A stretch of 64,000 nucleotides of DNA from Antilocapra americana (GCA_007570785.1 ML664176.1:857296-921295); one strand, 5' to 3'; positions 34,051 through 46,432 are shown, counted from the stretch's first letter. Notes: generated from the sequence alone by a model not told the origin. Program-made: numbers and translations.

Positions 34051-34345
34051 AGGCTTCCCTGGTGGCTCAGTGATAAAGAACTCACCTGCCAATGCAGGAG
34101 ACACAGGCCTGATCCCTGGTCTGGGAAGATGCCACATGCTGTGGAGCAACTCAGCCCAGGCACCGTGATGACTGAAGCCTGTGCCCCGATGTCTCCGCTC
34201 TACAGCGGCAGAAGTCACCGCAACAAGGAGCCCACACACTACAACTCAAGAGCAGCCCCCACTTGTCACAACTAGAGAAAAAAGCCCACATGCAGCAACA
34301 AAGACCCAGAATAGCCCCAAATAAATAAGTAAATAAATAAAATGA
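34051..34345 (+). mobile_element. CHR-1-type tRNA-Glu SINE
   Basis: Head 'aggcttccctggtggctcag', box B 'ggcctgatccctgg', body 'gatgactgaagcctgtgcc', 'gcaacaaggagcccacaca' and 'gagcagcccccacttgtc', ending in (AAAT)n. Confidence 0.9.
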
Positions 34346-34955
34346 TTAAAAAACAAAACCCTCAAACAGTCCAGCCTCTATCCTCCTGGGCCTTCTCTGA
34401 AGAGGCTAGTAGGTCTTTCTCCTTCTTCTCCTCTAATAATAAACCACCCATGTCCCCCTCAAATCTCTCCCTACTCTTTCTTACTCCCTGCATTTTTCTA
34501 GCTTCTTTCATTTTTCCTGTGTATGCTGACTCCCTAGTTCCCCTCTACTAAATTATGCGCTATTATTTCCACAGCCTGAAGAACTCACAGCTGAAGCATT
34601 ATTTCTAACCTTATTTTGTATTCCTAGCATGTGCTATAACCTGTTTTGAGTTTTATTTGCAGCCAAGATGCTGACACAGCTCCAATTTTGTTTTCCTACT
34701 TTGATTGGATAGGAGTGTTCATTACTGTGGTACCAGGGTACGGAAGAAAAGTCATTTTAAAAGGTACAGTTTATACCTCCGTTAAGGGACATTTTGTTTC
34801 TGAATGCTGCCCATTAATATTCTTAAAACTACAAATGTTCAAGAAATAGACGACGTGTTCTTGGAGAAAAAAAAAGATTTTAATGAAAACTGAAAACTGT
34901 AGTGGTCCAATATTAATTTCCTATCATGCCTTTTTACGTCAAGCTTAAACACTTT
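34346..34955. other. Unique DNA, no feature recognised
   Basis: No repeat or gene is recognised in this stretch. Confidence 0.4.
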
Positions 34956-35134
34956 GACTGCAATGCAGGAGACCTTGGTTCGATCCCTGGGTTGGGAAGA
35001 TCCCCTGGAGAAGGGAATGGCAACCCACTCCAGTATTCTTGCCTGGAGAATTCCGTGGACAGAGGAGCTTAGCAGGTTATAGCCCATGGGGTCACAAAGA
35101 GTCAGACACGGCTGAGCGACTTTCACTTTCACTA
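34956..35134 (+). mobile_element. Bov-tA SINE, 5'-truncated
   Basis: It lacks the usual head. It starts at 'gactgcaatgcaggagacc', keeps box B 'ggttcgatccctgg', 'aatggcaacccactccag' and 'cacggctgagcgactttca'. It has the well-preserved Bov-A 3' end, so truncation at the 5' side seems real. Confidence 0.93.
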
Positions 35135-35849
35135 TTATATCGGATCTCCTTTTTAGTTAACTTTCCAGCATACACAGGCAGGTGGAGAAAGCCTAGAAGT
35201 CAGGGGTTTGTCAGAAACGATGTTTTCAAAGCCCAGCCCCAGCTCGACATTAATCAGCCTTCCTAGGGTCAATTTCTTCATTGGTGATACTGTTGAACTC
35301 ATGGTAAATATTAAGGCACATCTTATAACCAGGTAATTACCTTATAACCAGTTAATTCATGCATTTCACCTATGGGGCATGATATTTCCACTGAGCTTTC
35401 CCATAAAGAAACATATATGATGAGTAAAGTTTCATAATGCCTCAGGTCTTTCTATTTGATTTTTAGACTTCATTTTGGAAGAGATTTATCCTCATGAGCT
35501 TCTATTTCAAAACAGGGTGACCTGGTAAGATATAGGATACCAGTTACCCCTGAATTTTAGATAAATAATGAAGAATTTCTCTATGTATGTCCCATGTGAT
35601 ATCTGAGATTTAAGAATTATTCTCTGTTCACCTAAAATCAAAATCTAACTAGATGCTCTGTTTTGCTTTGTGTGTTTTCTGAATCTGACACCCCTACCTG
35701 CAATGTGTAAGAAGAGAGGCCTCAACTCTTAAACAAGGACTTCTAAGCCTTTCCTTCATACGCTGACTCTGACTCTTCTCTCTGCCTTCTTTTCTTCTAT
35801 ATCCGACCTCTCCTCCCTCCTCCTGTGCTCCATTTACCAGCCTCTGAGT
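35135..35849. other. Unique DNA, no feature recognised
   Basis: Repeat-poor; no gene is recognised. A short direct repeat 'accttataaccag' / 'cttataaccag' occurs near 35325-35352. Confidence 0.4.
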
Positions 35850-36095
35850 TTGGGTTATTTTTCCATCTGGAAAGCCTCCTTTCCTTCTCTCTCCCTGGAT
35901 TATTCAAGGTACCTCTTCCAAGAAGCCTTCCCAGAACACCCAGCCAAAAGTAACTTCTTGCCACATTTAGATCCAACTTTCTCTCTGGACCATACACTGG
36001 TGCCTCATACATGCAAGGAGCCTGAGTAATCATTTCCCCTGTATGTTGCACTTTTTCTATGAAGGCACAAGCTCCTGGGTGAAAGCAGCCTTAAC
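35850..36095 (+). repeat. L2 LINE 3' fragment, plus
   Basis: 'tctggaaagcctcctttcct', 'caaggtacctcttccaaga', 'agccttcccagaacaccc', 'aaaagtaacttcttgccac' and 'aaggcacaagctcctgggt' follow the sense L2 3' region. Confidence 0.65.
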
Positions 36096-37029
36096 TTAAC
36101 CTTTTTGTATACTTCATAGGGTCCAGCCCTAGGCTTTGTGATCAGTGATCCCAGATAACTAGTAGTTTCAAAAGTGGCTGTTGACTGCCACAGAGTCCAT
36201 CCTTTCTGCAGCTTCCAGTTTGCCTGGTTTCTTGCATGGAGGGAAGGCATAGCACCTTCTCCACAGTATGAGCCACTGGCCACAGTGGAAGCCCTCACAC
36301 ATGCATTCAGCTACAGGCATGATGAAAAGTTTCACGGCCAGATCCATTTCATGGATTTACTCATGGACACATGAGTATGTAATGCAAAACTCCATCTTCC
36401 AATATCAGGTGCCTCATCTGGGAGAAGGTCTTGGTACCCACCTGCCTCCCAGGTCCTGAAGATACATGTGATCTGAGAAAAAGACAGGTAGCATGATGTC
36501 TGGAGTGCATTTAGTGATGAGAATAAGAACACAAGATAAACTTCTCTAAAGTGTATACTGTTTAACCTGGATGCTTGGGTTTCTCAAGAGGATTGCCAAC
36601 TTAATGCCAGCATTATATCTTCACATCATGACTGACAAGATGTGTCCTAAAAATGACACAAGTGGAGAGAAAATCAGCTAGATATCATGTGCCAGGCTAA
36701 GCTGGGTCCTATGTGACGGTCCCTGGGAATTTACACTCACAACTATATCACACGATAGTCTGGATTTAGAAATACTCAGAGAAGGAAATTCTAGGAAGAA
36801 CACAACAATAATACTGGCTTTAACTTTCTTTGAAAGCTCTTTTGTTTTCATTTTTCAATTCTGCTTTTCTTTGTATGCCTAGTGGTCACCACACCTTGTG
36901 GGAGCCATTAATCATCTCAAGAACCAGGGCTCTTGGAACAGGGTAGCCAGGCAACAGGTGATCCGCACACCTTGTTAGGAACTTGCTTTCCCTTTTTGCT
37001 CTGGTTTCCTTGCTGCAAAGACAGAGGGG
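36096..37029. other. Mostly unique DNA
   Basis: No gene is recognised. A diverged antisense MIR might lie at 36685-36760 ('atgtgccaggctaagctggg'), but it is too eroded to call. Confidence 0.35.
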
Positions 37030-37345
37030 CTTTCATTTACCTGAGAGCCATACAGTAGAGTGAACGACCCACGGGGTAGCTAAGCCAAGACTGCCCAGTG
37101 CTCCTACAAAACCTCCTGTAGCCACGGGATGGGCAGGCTGTCCATCCGCTGTGTACCTGCTCCGCATGCCCACATTCCAGGCCCAGTGAGTGGAAATCTA
37201 GTCTCCCATCCACACCACAGCAGCACATTAAAATGTCTTCGATTAAGCCCTGGATTAGCATGTGCCCTGACTTTATCTTAATTGCCGATTAAGATTAATC
37301 CCTCCAGGGAGTTTTCCAAGGCTGCTCTATTACCGTGGGGTGAAT
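37030..37345. other. Candidate conserved non-coding element (K50 homeodomain-type cores)
   Basis: Repeat-free. Four GATTA cores lie within about 62 bp: 'gattaagc' at 37241, 'ggattagc' at 37252, 'gattaag' at 37287 and the palindrome 'gattaatc' at 37293-37300, which also gives TAATCC. TAATCC-type sites are the established preference of K50 homeodomains (OTX/PITX/GSC). The enhancer role is inferred. Confidence 0.33.
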
Positions 37346-38509
37346 CACTGAATATTTGGGGTTGTAAGTGCCATTTAGTTTCCTTGGACTAAAATAGGAG
37401 ATCCGGACTCTGCCAGCCTCTGAGGAAGGGGCTCTTCACTGCTCTCTGAAAACCACCCTGACAGCTCATTTGCACCTCAAGTTTCAGGAGGAATGAAGAA
37501 GCCTTGATCCATCATGACAGGTCTATGGGAACTGCAGCACAGAAAACCACAGGCTTTGGGTGGGCTCTTGGCTCTAAACGTCTATGGCGAATTTTGGCCT
37601 GAAGAATGATATTCTGATCCACATAGTTTTGACTTTATTATTCACAGTGACTTGCTTAAACATTTTTTTCCCCTTTCTCTTTTTCTAAACAGATACACAT
37701 ACTTTGTCCTATGAACTGTCTGAGGATAACATGTATACAGCATGGTCCTTAAGCCCTAAATACTTCAGTGTCTTCCTTAAGAATAGAAATATTCTCTTAC
37801 ATAACCACATCTATCAACTTCATAAATTACATGACTACAATGAACTGTATCTATCAACTCACTTTGAAATCTGCTTCACTAAATAATAACAGGGTATCTG
37901 TTAAGATCTGGTAACAAAAGAGAGGTGGAAATCAAGAGAAAGAAATAATATTTTCAAGGAAGAGTAAGAAAGCTCTTTACCTTGAAGAAAGAGAAATGAG
38001 AAAAAGAAACAACCTGCAGTTTACACAGCAGCAGCAGAGTCAAGATGAGCTCAGAAACTCAGGCAGTCAGCTTTTCTGCCCCGCTAGAGTCTCTCAGACA
38101 GTGTTCTGCAGGGCCCCAGGGTCACGGGCGCCCCTCAGGGGTGGGCGGTGGAGGGCAGGGGCGGGCAGAGTGGCTGGAGTTCTCTCCCACCCATTGCCTC
38201 TGTCTTTTGAAGGAAAAAAAAAATGCCGTTGCTAACAAGCATTTCAAAACTGGTCACGAAGGAGCAAACGTAGTTAAATAAAAGGCCAACAAGGCCAACC
38301 TCTAGCCGTGGAATTGATAAGAGCTTAAGGAGTCAAGGAAGAACAGGTCACTCTGCGAACATTAAGAGACATCCGCCCCATCGGACTTGACACTGCCCTG
38401 TCTAGGTACGGAGACTTCCCCCATGCAGTAGCCAAGAAGTCTTTTTTGTTGTTGTTTCCTTCCTTTTATTGGTGTGCTCAGGCATTTGTGTGGTGTGTAA
38501 TAAAAACTT
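37346..38509. other. Unique DNA, no feature recognised
   Basis: No repeat or gene is recognised. A GC-rich patch at 38080-38180 ('gtcacgggcgcccctc', 'gaggggtgggcggtgg'-like text) has few CpGs and no clear promoter. Confidence 0.4.
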
Positions 38510-38517
38510 GATGATAG

Positions 38518-38740
38518 GGACTTCTCTGGTGGTCCAGTGGTTAAGAATCTGCCTTCCAACGCAAGAGGCACAGGTTCAATTCCTGGTTGGGGAACTAAGA
38601 TCCCACATGCCACAGGGCAACGAAGTCCACTTACTAAAACTACTGAGCCCACAATTAGAAGCCTGCACCCTGATGAAGAGTTAGGGTACCGCAACTAAGA
38701 CTCCCCACAGCCAAAAATAATGAATAAATTAATTTAAAAA
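38518..38740 (+). mobile_element. CHR-type tRNA-Glu SINE with 8-bp target duplication
   Basis: Head 'ggacttctctggtggtccag', box B 'ggttcaattcctgg', 'aactaagatcccacatgcc', 'aaaactactgagcccaca', and an A-rich tail. Perfect 'gatgatag' at 38510-38517 and 38741-38748 is the target duplication. Confidence 0.92.
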
Positions 38741-38748
38741 GATGATAG

Positions 38749-41444
38749 CTGTACCTATTTCACATCCTTCCTCTTAGGTTTAAGATGGTAATTGTTTATG
38801 AGATGCTATGTAGCTATCTGGGGAGGCATAAATCAGGCACATTCAGCAGCCATGGGAAGACCACTAAGGTGGGACCCAGCTCAAAGGCCCTTTCACGATA
38901 GCATGTACCTCTGGCCTGACTCCCATCTGAGAAGCTGGCCAATACCCGTGGCCATGGCTTTTGAGATTCCTAACAGGGCATTCCCCTGCTTTATACACCA
39001 GAGAACCTAATCCTGTCACAGCTTCGATGAATCAGCTTTTTCTCAGAGTACACGGGTCAGATGAGTCTGTGCAGTGCTGATCAATGTGAAGGTCAGCCTT
39101 ACTTTTCTTCCTCAGATGCACTGCCCCCTTTCATGATGTCTTCATCTGAGAATGTCTTCATTTAGGAGCCATCGCTGGAAACTGCTAAATTTTGAAAAGC
39201 TAACACCAGAGATCTCGGGAGGGTCCTAGGAGGCCAACCTCCTTCTTGGATCCTCCACCAAACACAACTTTCTAAAGACTCCTCCTCACACAGTTGTTGG
39301 CATTCCTGCTTCTTCTTAGGAGAGTTTACTCCTAGAAAAGAGAAAGTCACTCCCTCGTTTCTTTCCTTCACTTACTGACCTGAGGAGTCGCTAGTCAATA
39401 GCCTTAGCAGCACTTGAGTGTTCCAAAGGATGTACCCCTGAGAACGTCACTCAGATACTCACAGCTTTCATCGTTTTCTACACTGAAGTCCTGAGATAGG
39501 CCACAACTGTCAATAGTATTTCTGAATGGACAAAAGTCATTTACGGTCTCTAAGCGTTCTAGTCTGCCCCCTCCCACGGTAACCCTGTTTCATCCTGAAG
39601 CAGAGTTTAAGAACTGAGGACGAAGCTTTCTCTCTCTTAAACCCACATGACAGCCACGTTCCTTAGATTCTGTTACAAAACAACTATTGGCTCTAACTGG
39701 AAACTTGAAAATTTAGGGTAATTGTAGTATCAATTCATGATTACTCAACACATTGCCTCAGCTTCCTTTATGACTGATATTTTGAGTCTATTACTGTAAC
39801 CTTCTCTGAATAAAGCGTGTTGTCCTGAAACAGTGGGGTCTGAGACACCCCACACCTCTAAGGTTTCTCATCTATGAATCACATGGTTACCAAAATATCT
39901 TTCCCCTCTTCTTTCAATCCTTCTCTCTTAAACTCCCTTCACTTGTACTTCCTGGATCTGCCTTCAGCATCTGCGGTAACATAACTCTAAACGAATGGGA
40001 TTTCCACGTTATTCTGGTCTGAGCTGCAAATGATTAGATTCCCTACCGAGCCCTGATGGCAGCATTACTAGGCTTTAACTTGATGGGATTGACTTCATTA
40101 ATAGAATTCTCTGTTCTGCTGTTTGACTATATTAATGTTGCTAAAAGAAGAAGAAGGAGGAAAAAAAACACACCAAAAAACCTGATTTTCCTATATGTAA
40201 GCTATTTTCAAATTTACATGCGGGGTTCTCCTAACAGATCTGCAGTCTTCTTCCTATGGAGACATTAAAATTACATGTTTGTTTTTCTCCCTATCTAAAA
40301 ACCAATATCTTGTGAGGCACTCCATGAGGAGTACTTAGATTTAGTTCTGATTAAAAATTCCTCTTGGATATTTCTGTCCTAAGCTCGAAGACCTCTTTTC
40401 CTACTTTCCCTCTCTGCTCTTCATCCCTCACTTATCACCCCTACTCAAGGCATTTGTACACAAGCACACAGGAGCATGCGCGTGCACACACACACTTCAT
40501 TTGTGCCTACCTTGGAACGGATCTGAGCCAACATATTCCCTGCGGGTCCAGTGGTTTCCTTTTCTATTAATGAACAGTATGTTGTTGCAGACTCATAGAG
40601 GGCTTAATTGAATAAACATAGAAAGATGAATATGCTTATGGGATATCAAACCTTAGATTTAAAGTTACTGACATAGGATGATCTTGTGCAGCATCCATGT
40701 TCTTTCACAGTTGGGACATCATGGAGGACAATGTCACAGGGAAAATGTTACCTGCATTGGGCTTCAACTCTGACTCCGTCTTCTCCATCCCCACGTGCTG
40801 GGGGGAGGTGTCAGATTTGCAGATGTCAGCACTGCTGGTGTGTGAACTAGCTCAACCTCAAATTCTGCGGCTTAGTCCTTATCGGTGATTCCACGGGAAC
40901 CTGAAACTTTGTTGAAGGGGAAGGCGCTTTGCTAGCTCAGTGAGAAGCTGGTTCAAACGGCACCCAGGGTATTGCAATCATCAACAAGTGTGAGGTGGAG
41001 GGACTCAAAACCAGCTTGCAGGAGCGAGCACCTCCCCAGCCCTCAAACTCACACCTTTCCAGTCACTGTTCTGCTCTCCTTCCCTTGACACTTTCCACAG
41101 ATGCACTCCATACTGCGTACTCTGCATTTCCAACCCCACACTCATGGGGGTAAAAAAAAAGCCCACAATAAGATAACAGAATCAAATTCAGCTGGTAAAT
41201 TAGAGAGTAACTTTGCAATATGATTTAATAGGGACTGGCCCTTAAGCATCTCCCTCACATGCCCCGGGCCTGACTCCAGTACTCCTCTGTGTTAAGGAAT
41301 TAACACCATGAATTCCACCATCCTGAACCCATGGGAGGCATTGCTAATCAATCACAGAACTCTTTCTCATTCCTCATACTTCAGGCAGTCACCACCAACC
41401 CACTGGAGTTGACATGGCATCTGAATTCTATTTACCTTCCTAGA
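38749..41444. other. Long unique stretch
   Basis: About 2.7 kb with no repeat I can name and no exon. A short CA/CG-rich run ('catgcgcgtgcacacac') lies near 40476-40496, and an A-run at about 41151-41160. Confidence 0.4.
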
Positions 41445-41690
41445 TTAACGCAGTGCGAAAGCCTCAACTTCAGGGGCTTAAATTTCAGCTCCACTACTTA
41501 AAAGCAGTGTGATTTTGGGCAAGTTATTCTGTGCCACAGTTTCATTAAGGGCAAAATGAGGACAATTAGAGTCTCTTTCTCATATGTTTTGAGTATTAAA
41601 TGATTTAGTATTCTAAAATGCTAAGAACACTACCTGGCCTATATCAAAAGGGATGTATGTGCTTACTATTGTCATTATTGTTCAAATGCA
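41445..41690 (+). repeat. MIR, plus, near full length
   Basis: 'aaatttcagctccactactt', 'gtgtgattttgggcaagtta', 'ttctgtgccacagtttcat', 'gagtattaaatgatttagt', 'gctaagaacactacctggc'. The whole MIR order is present. Confidence 0.85.
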
Positions 41691-42249
41691 AATATCACTC
41701 AGGAGGGAAGTGTTGCAGTGTATTATCGCATCCCCTTCATATTAAATGGGTCTATCAGATGGCTGGCTAGGTAATCTCCTAATAAGGTCTTTAGGAGGAA
41801 GAAAATAGAGTAGGGCAACTCTGTCCTGGTCTTTGGAGATGCCAATGGATGCCAGGTGGAGAGTGAAGGGCTGAGGAGCTAGGAACACAAGCTGAGAGTT
41901 GAGTGAATGCTGGGTAGAAAGAAAGGAGGGAGCAGTACATAATTCACAACCCCACTTTCTTGAAATACATGTGTTTTCCCTGTTTCTTTTAAATTAAGCA
42001 AACCAAACAGGGACAGCAGAGCTTAGATCCCCAGCCTAAAGGTTTGCAAACAAGCCATGGATGCAAAAGGCAGAGACAAGGTCTGCGTTCTCCAAGTTTG
42101 GGGTCCAGATCTAGTTGGAAGAGTAGGGGTATTGCCTCTGAAGCATTATCTGCACCAACCACTGTCCAAAGGCTACATCAAGAGCAGTGAAATCACTGTC
42201 TCTGGACTGATGGTCTATTCTCAGCACCGTATTTAAACCAGCAACTTAC
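41691..42249. other. Unique DNA, no feature recognised
   Basis: No repeat or gene is recognised in this stretch. Confidence 0.4.
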
Positions 42250-42495
42250 CTCCCTTTTATCTGTTCTTTTTCCTCCTTCTTTTAGCTCATAACACTTTGT
42301 AACACAATTATACCATTTACTTATTTCTTATAGATTTTGCTAATTGTCTTCTCTCTGTAGGAATAGAAGCAACTCAAAGGCATGGATATTTGTCTGTGTT
42401 TTTGATATATTCCTAGTACCTAGAATTGTGCCTGGTTAATTAATGTGGTGAGTAAATATCTATTACATCAATGAATGAATGAATGCTGTTAGTTC
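42250..42495 (+). repeat. L2 LINE 3' end, plus
   Basis: 'agctcataacactttgtaac', 'gcaactcaaaggcatggat', 'cctagtacctagaattgtg' and a (GAAT)n end give the sense L2 terminus. Confidence 0.7.
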
Positions 42496-42794
42496 TTAAA
42501 CTCAGTTCTCCATGTTAAAACATTGGAGCCCATCTAAGACGGTAGCAAAAACAAGACCAATCAAACAAGCAAAATAAAAACAAAAACAAAGTATAAGCAT
42601 TGGTATAATTTAGTCCTCTCTAAAAAAGTATACTATACACCAATTACTTAAGTGAAAAGCTGAGAAAGCAAACAAATAAACAAACCCAGAACATTAACTC
42701 AGGAGGAAACACATATGCCTGAGCTAAACACAGAAAAATATCCTTCTTCATTAGGAGAAGCCTCATGATATCAGAGAAAATTCACTAGCCTAGA

Positions 42795-42925
42795 TATAGG
42801 GAGATCCTCACTGAAGACCCAGCTTGGCACAAACCAGCTGTGACCACAGACAAGTCACTCTTCCTCTCTAGGCCTCAATTTCTCCATCCACATTTAGCTT
42901 CATTCAATGTAAATACTTAATCACC
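42795..42925 (+). repeat. MIR fragment, plus
   Basis: 'accagctgtgaccacagaca', 'agtcactcttcctctctagg' and 'cctcaatttctccatccac' match sense MIR. Confidence 0.7.
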
Positions 42926-43389
42926 TCTAGTCCTAAGATGACGTAACCCTACCCAGTCCCACTGGCTACTAAGATGCTAAAATAGCCTACTATCTAAATG
43001 TGATCATTCATGGGTGAGAAATTAAAGCTGTATCCCACTCCCGTCATCACAGTGGATGAGGGGACTTCACTTTCATGTAGACCTCCTTACTCAGCAGAGC
43101 ACGCATTTACTCAGAGAGGCCAGGTGCCGAGAGCCCCTGGTGCAGCTGAGTCCAGCGTTCACCTCCTAATAGTCACTTTGAGAGCCGAGAATCCAACAGC
43201 AATCTCGTGAGCACAGAGGACGAGCCCAGTGCCTATAGTCAAGGTGCTTACGGAACTGCCGAGCCAGGGGTGTGCCCCTGCTCTTTCGAACGGCTTACAA
43301 AGCATCACAACAACGTGAGTGGGTTTACCGCTGTCTTACAGAAGCACATCTGGAGGATCTCCGTGTTTGCCTGCACCCATGAATATTGA
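42926..43389. other. Unique DNA, no feature recognised
   Basis: Frames at 43010-43389 are short and unrecognised. Confidence 0.4.
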
Positions 43390-43560
43390 ACCTGGAAAAC
43401 TAAATCAATTTGCTGTTTAATCCAACAGTCAATACAAGCTGCTGTATAGACTCGATTGGCTTAAAACTCAAGCCAGCGCCTTCGGCAAGGAAAGTCTAAT
43501 GCAACTGTGCAGCCTGGTATTGACATACACCACAGGTAGTTGTAAGAAGCAAATCTCCCA
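43390..43560. other. Candidate conserved non-coding element
   Basis: Repeat-free with 'tttgctgtttaatccaac', 'actcgattggcttaaaac', 'gccagcgccttcggcaagg' and 'aagtctaatgcaactgtg'. It has a TAATCC core and retained CpGs. Conservation is not visible from one sequence. Confidence 0.22.
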
Positions 43561-44391
43561 AACTGGATTTGGTGGGAATGGGCAGTGCTCAGTGATCGAT
43601 GTGGCTAACAATTGTTGATCTTTCTTACTGAAGAGCCAAACATGGGCTTGTGAACTTTACGGTTTAGGAAGATTCTCTAATGGGATATGGTTAAGATTTT
43701 ATTCCCACGCATAAGGATTTCTTTTCCTGCCCCTATTCTGACAGAAGGGTTAAACTTCCCCAGCTCCTAAGAGCCACTGCCCATGAATGTGCTCTCTGTC
43801 ACGTGTTACTCCGGTGTCAGATCTAGCCCCATAGCACAACCCAATTACCTGGTTGTAGACCAGTGTCTATATTTCACTGTTTGGCTGCTGAGTGACAACA
43901 AGATAAATTAGAAGAGCTAGAAATTAAATTATACTGAGTATGCTTTAATGCCTTATGTGTAAACCTCTGCCTGGCAGACTATCTGGTTTCCTCAGGGACT
44001 TGATGGCAGAGGGGCCCGAGAACAAAATTTTCTGAGAACTAACTCCGTTTACCAAATAAAAAAATCCTCTCCTCAATTTTCCATTCCTCAGTTCTAAGAA
44101 CCGCTCCCTGCTTCTTTTCATGGAAGGTGGCTATTCTTCTCCTTTTGCATCAGGATTCCAAACTTAGAGCCTTAGAAAGAACACAGCATCTAATGGTCAA
44201 AGGGTAGCCATTTTCAGGGAAATTGTCTTAATTTCATTACATTCTGCTTACCCTTGGGAGCTCAGTGGATTGTGAAGTGTGCTTTGAGTTTCAGTTTGGA
44301 CACACCCCAGAACTCAAAGTAAAAATGATATAGGCTTAATAACAACTTCGAGGGAAGCCTTTTCAAGTTCAAAGTAGAGGGTAAACATTAA
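43561..44391. other. Unique DNA, no feature recognised
   Basis: No repeat or gene is recognised in this stretch. Confidence 0.4.
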
Positions 44392-44535
44392 TTAATCGGT
44401 TCCCCTGCCAACACCATGTGAGGTATAAACTAGTAGCCCCATTTTATAGATGAGAACGTTTAGAGTGGAGAGTATGAATGACCTGCTCCAAGTCAAGGTG
44501 AACTCTCATCAGTGACGGCATGAGCAACTTGGATC
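44392..44535 (-). repeat. MIR, minus
   Basis: 'caacaccatgtgaggtataa', 'gccccattttatagatgag', 'aatgacctgctccaagtca' and 'agggtaaac'-type flank follow the antisense MIR. Confidence 0.65.
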
Positions 44536-44956
44536 GTTGTGAACAGTAAGGGCACGCGCTACTTTTCTCATTCACAGAAATTGATGAAAACCCTGTCCCA
44601 GGCGCATCTGAGCCCAGCTCAGCCAATCTCCTGCCTTGGTTAGAATAGCAGCTCTCAGCTCAGCATGGCTGCTACTGATTTCTGCCCTTAGTTTTCTGGC
44701 CAGAAGGGACTGCCTTCCTCCAACACAACTCAAAGAAATCAGATCAAAGTCTCACCAATGGGTCATTTAAATGACAAAGCCTGTCCAACACCTCCCTCTA
44801 GTAAGACTCCCTGAGTTTTATTAGCCTACCTCTGTGATGGAAGTCGTGTTCAATCCAGGTTGCTCACTTCACCTTGGACCTGCAAGCCTAGGGAGGTGTA
44901 AGCCAGTGGCTGATTATATAAGGAAAATGCCATTTGGAACAAGCAGCTAGGTGGGT
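44536..44956. other. Unique DNA, no feature recognised
   Basis: No repeat or gene is recognised in this stretch. Confidence 0.4.
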
Positions 44957-45177
44957 GTGTGTGTGCTCAGTTGCTTCAGTCATGTCCAACTCTGTGAATC
45001 TATGGACTGCAGTCCACCAGTCTCCTCTGTCCATGGGATTCTCCAGGCAAGAATACTGGAGTGGGTAGCCAGTCCCTTCTCCAGTGTATCTTCTTGACCC
45101 AGAGATCGAACTTGTGTCTCTTATGTCTCCTGCATTGGCAGGCAGGCTCTTTACCACTAACACCACCTGGGAAGCCC
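44957..45177 (-). mobile_element. Bov-tA SINE, minus
   Basis: 'gctcagttgcttcagtcatg', 'aagaatactggagtgggtag', 'agagatcgaacttgtgtctc' (box B antisense), 'ctttaccactaacaccacct', then 'gggaagccc'. Flanks 'agctaggtgggt' (44945-44956) and 'agataggtaggt' (45178-45189) look like a target duplication with two mismatches, now part of a TAGG array. Confidence 0.92.
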
Positions 45178-45206
45178 AGATAGGTAGGTAGGTAGGTAGA
45201 TAAATA
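45178..45206. repeat. (TAGG)n microsatellite
   Basis: 'ataggtaggtaggtaggtag' directly after the Bov-tA. It probably grew out of the SINE's flanking target duplication. Confidence 0.85.
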
Positions 45207-45811
45207 GTTAGGAAGAATACAGAGAAACAGGTCAACACATTTTATGACCTTTCACTATATGAACCCTTTGGCTAATCTTGGTCATCTACATCTTGTCCTT
45301 TACAAAGACCAAGCTGGTGGTCACTTTGTGGGAAGCCGTACAAGGTTTTCCAGAAGATAGTTCCAGCTGTCAGAGCTTCTGATGACCCTGACATGGTTCC
45401 ACATCTCCCCCATGCCTTGCCTTGATAAGCACTGATAGTCTTTCTGTTGACAAAACATTGTGAAATGGTTAACTGAGTCCTGGGAAGAATTATCTTCCTA
45501 GTTCATAAGCACCAAGGGGTTTTGCCTTACAGAGGGTGGTGATACTAAGATTTCAGCATTCCCTCATCAAAAACATGTGGATACATATTTTCCAAAGCAC
45601 TTGGAGGTTTCCAGCAAGTCTTTATACATCTCACAAAAGTACCTTCAGAAGCAACAACAGTCATCCTTCATAGAACACAAGTGAAACGTGTCTGTTCCAT
45701 GGGGAGATGGTAGGAAGAAGAGCTTTAGATGAGCCACAATGAATATGGAAATTTAAGGGAAAACAGAGGGAAAGAAATGTCTTGACTACTGTGCTGGGAG
45801 TGGAAAACTTT
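45207..45811. other. Unique DNA, no feature recognised
   Basis: No repeat or gene is recognised in this stretch. Confidence 0.4.
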
Positions 45812-45995
45812 AGCCCAGTGGATCTCAACCCTGGCTGCTTATCAGAACCATCTGGAGGACTTTTGTAAACTCTCATGTCTATTTCAGTCCTACTGAATAA
45901 GCTTCTCCAGGAGTAAGACTAGACAGAGGGATTTTTTTTTTTTTTTAAGCTGCCTTTGTAATTCTGCTGTGCAGACAAGTCCAGGAACCACTGGG
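45812..45995. repeat. MER5-like hAT-Charlie DNA transposon remnant
   Basis: 'agtggatctcaaccctggct', 'atcagaaccatctggagga', 'cagtcctactgaataagct' and a terminal 'aagtccaggaaccactgg' fit a non-autonomous hAT element with subterminal inverted repeats around 'ggatctcaa' and 'aaccactgg'. A T-run at 45932-45945 sits inside. No transposase is present. Confidence 0.6.
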
Positions 45996-46096
45996 TTGGT
46001 CTAGGGAGTACAGTGTAGACTATGAACACCTACATGTGAGTTACATTACCTGTCAGGGAACACACAAGAGAGATATTCCTTTAAAAAGAATTGGGC

Positions 46097-46432
46097 AGCC
46101 ACTTCCATGTGGAATTTAAAAAAAAATACAAGTGAATGTATACACAAAACAGAAGTGGACTCATTGACATAGGAAATGAGCTTACCGTAACCAAAGGAGA
46201 AGGAGGAGAGGGAGGGACAAATTAGGAGTTTCAGATTAACAAACTACTACACATAAAATAGATAAATAAAAAAGATTTACTATATAGCACAGGGAATTAC
46301 ACTCAGTATCCTATAGTAACTTACAATGAATATAATCAGGAAAAAAAATGACTGAATCACTATGCTGTACACCTGAAACCAACACAGCATTGTAAATCAA
46401 CTATACTTCAATAACAAATAACACAGTAACAA
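46097..46432 (+). mobile_element. L1 LINE 3' UTR, plus, older
   Basis: 'acttccatgtggaatttaaa', 'agaagtggactcattgacat', 'ttcagattaacaaactacta', 'atatagcacagggaattaca', 'gctgtacacctgaaaccaac' and an AAC-rich tail. This is the same class as 10277-10700. Confidence 0.88.

Noticed and set aside
38080..38180. GC-rich patch that might be a CpG-island promoter
   Set aside because: It has only a few CpGs and is about 100 bp, short of island criteria by eye.
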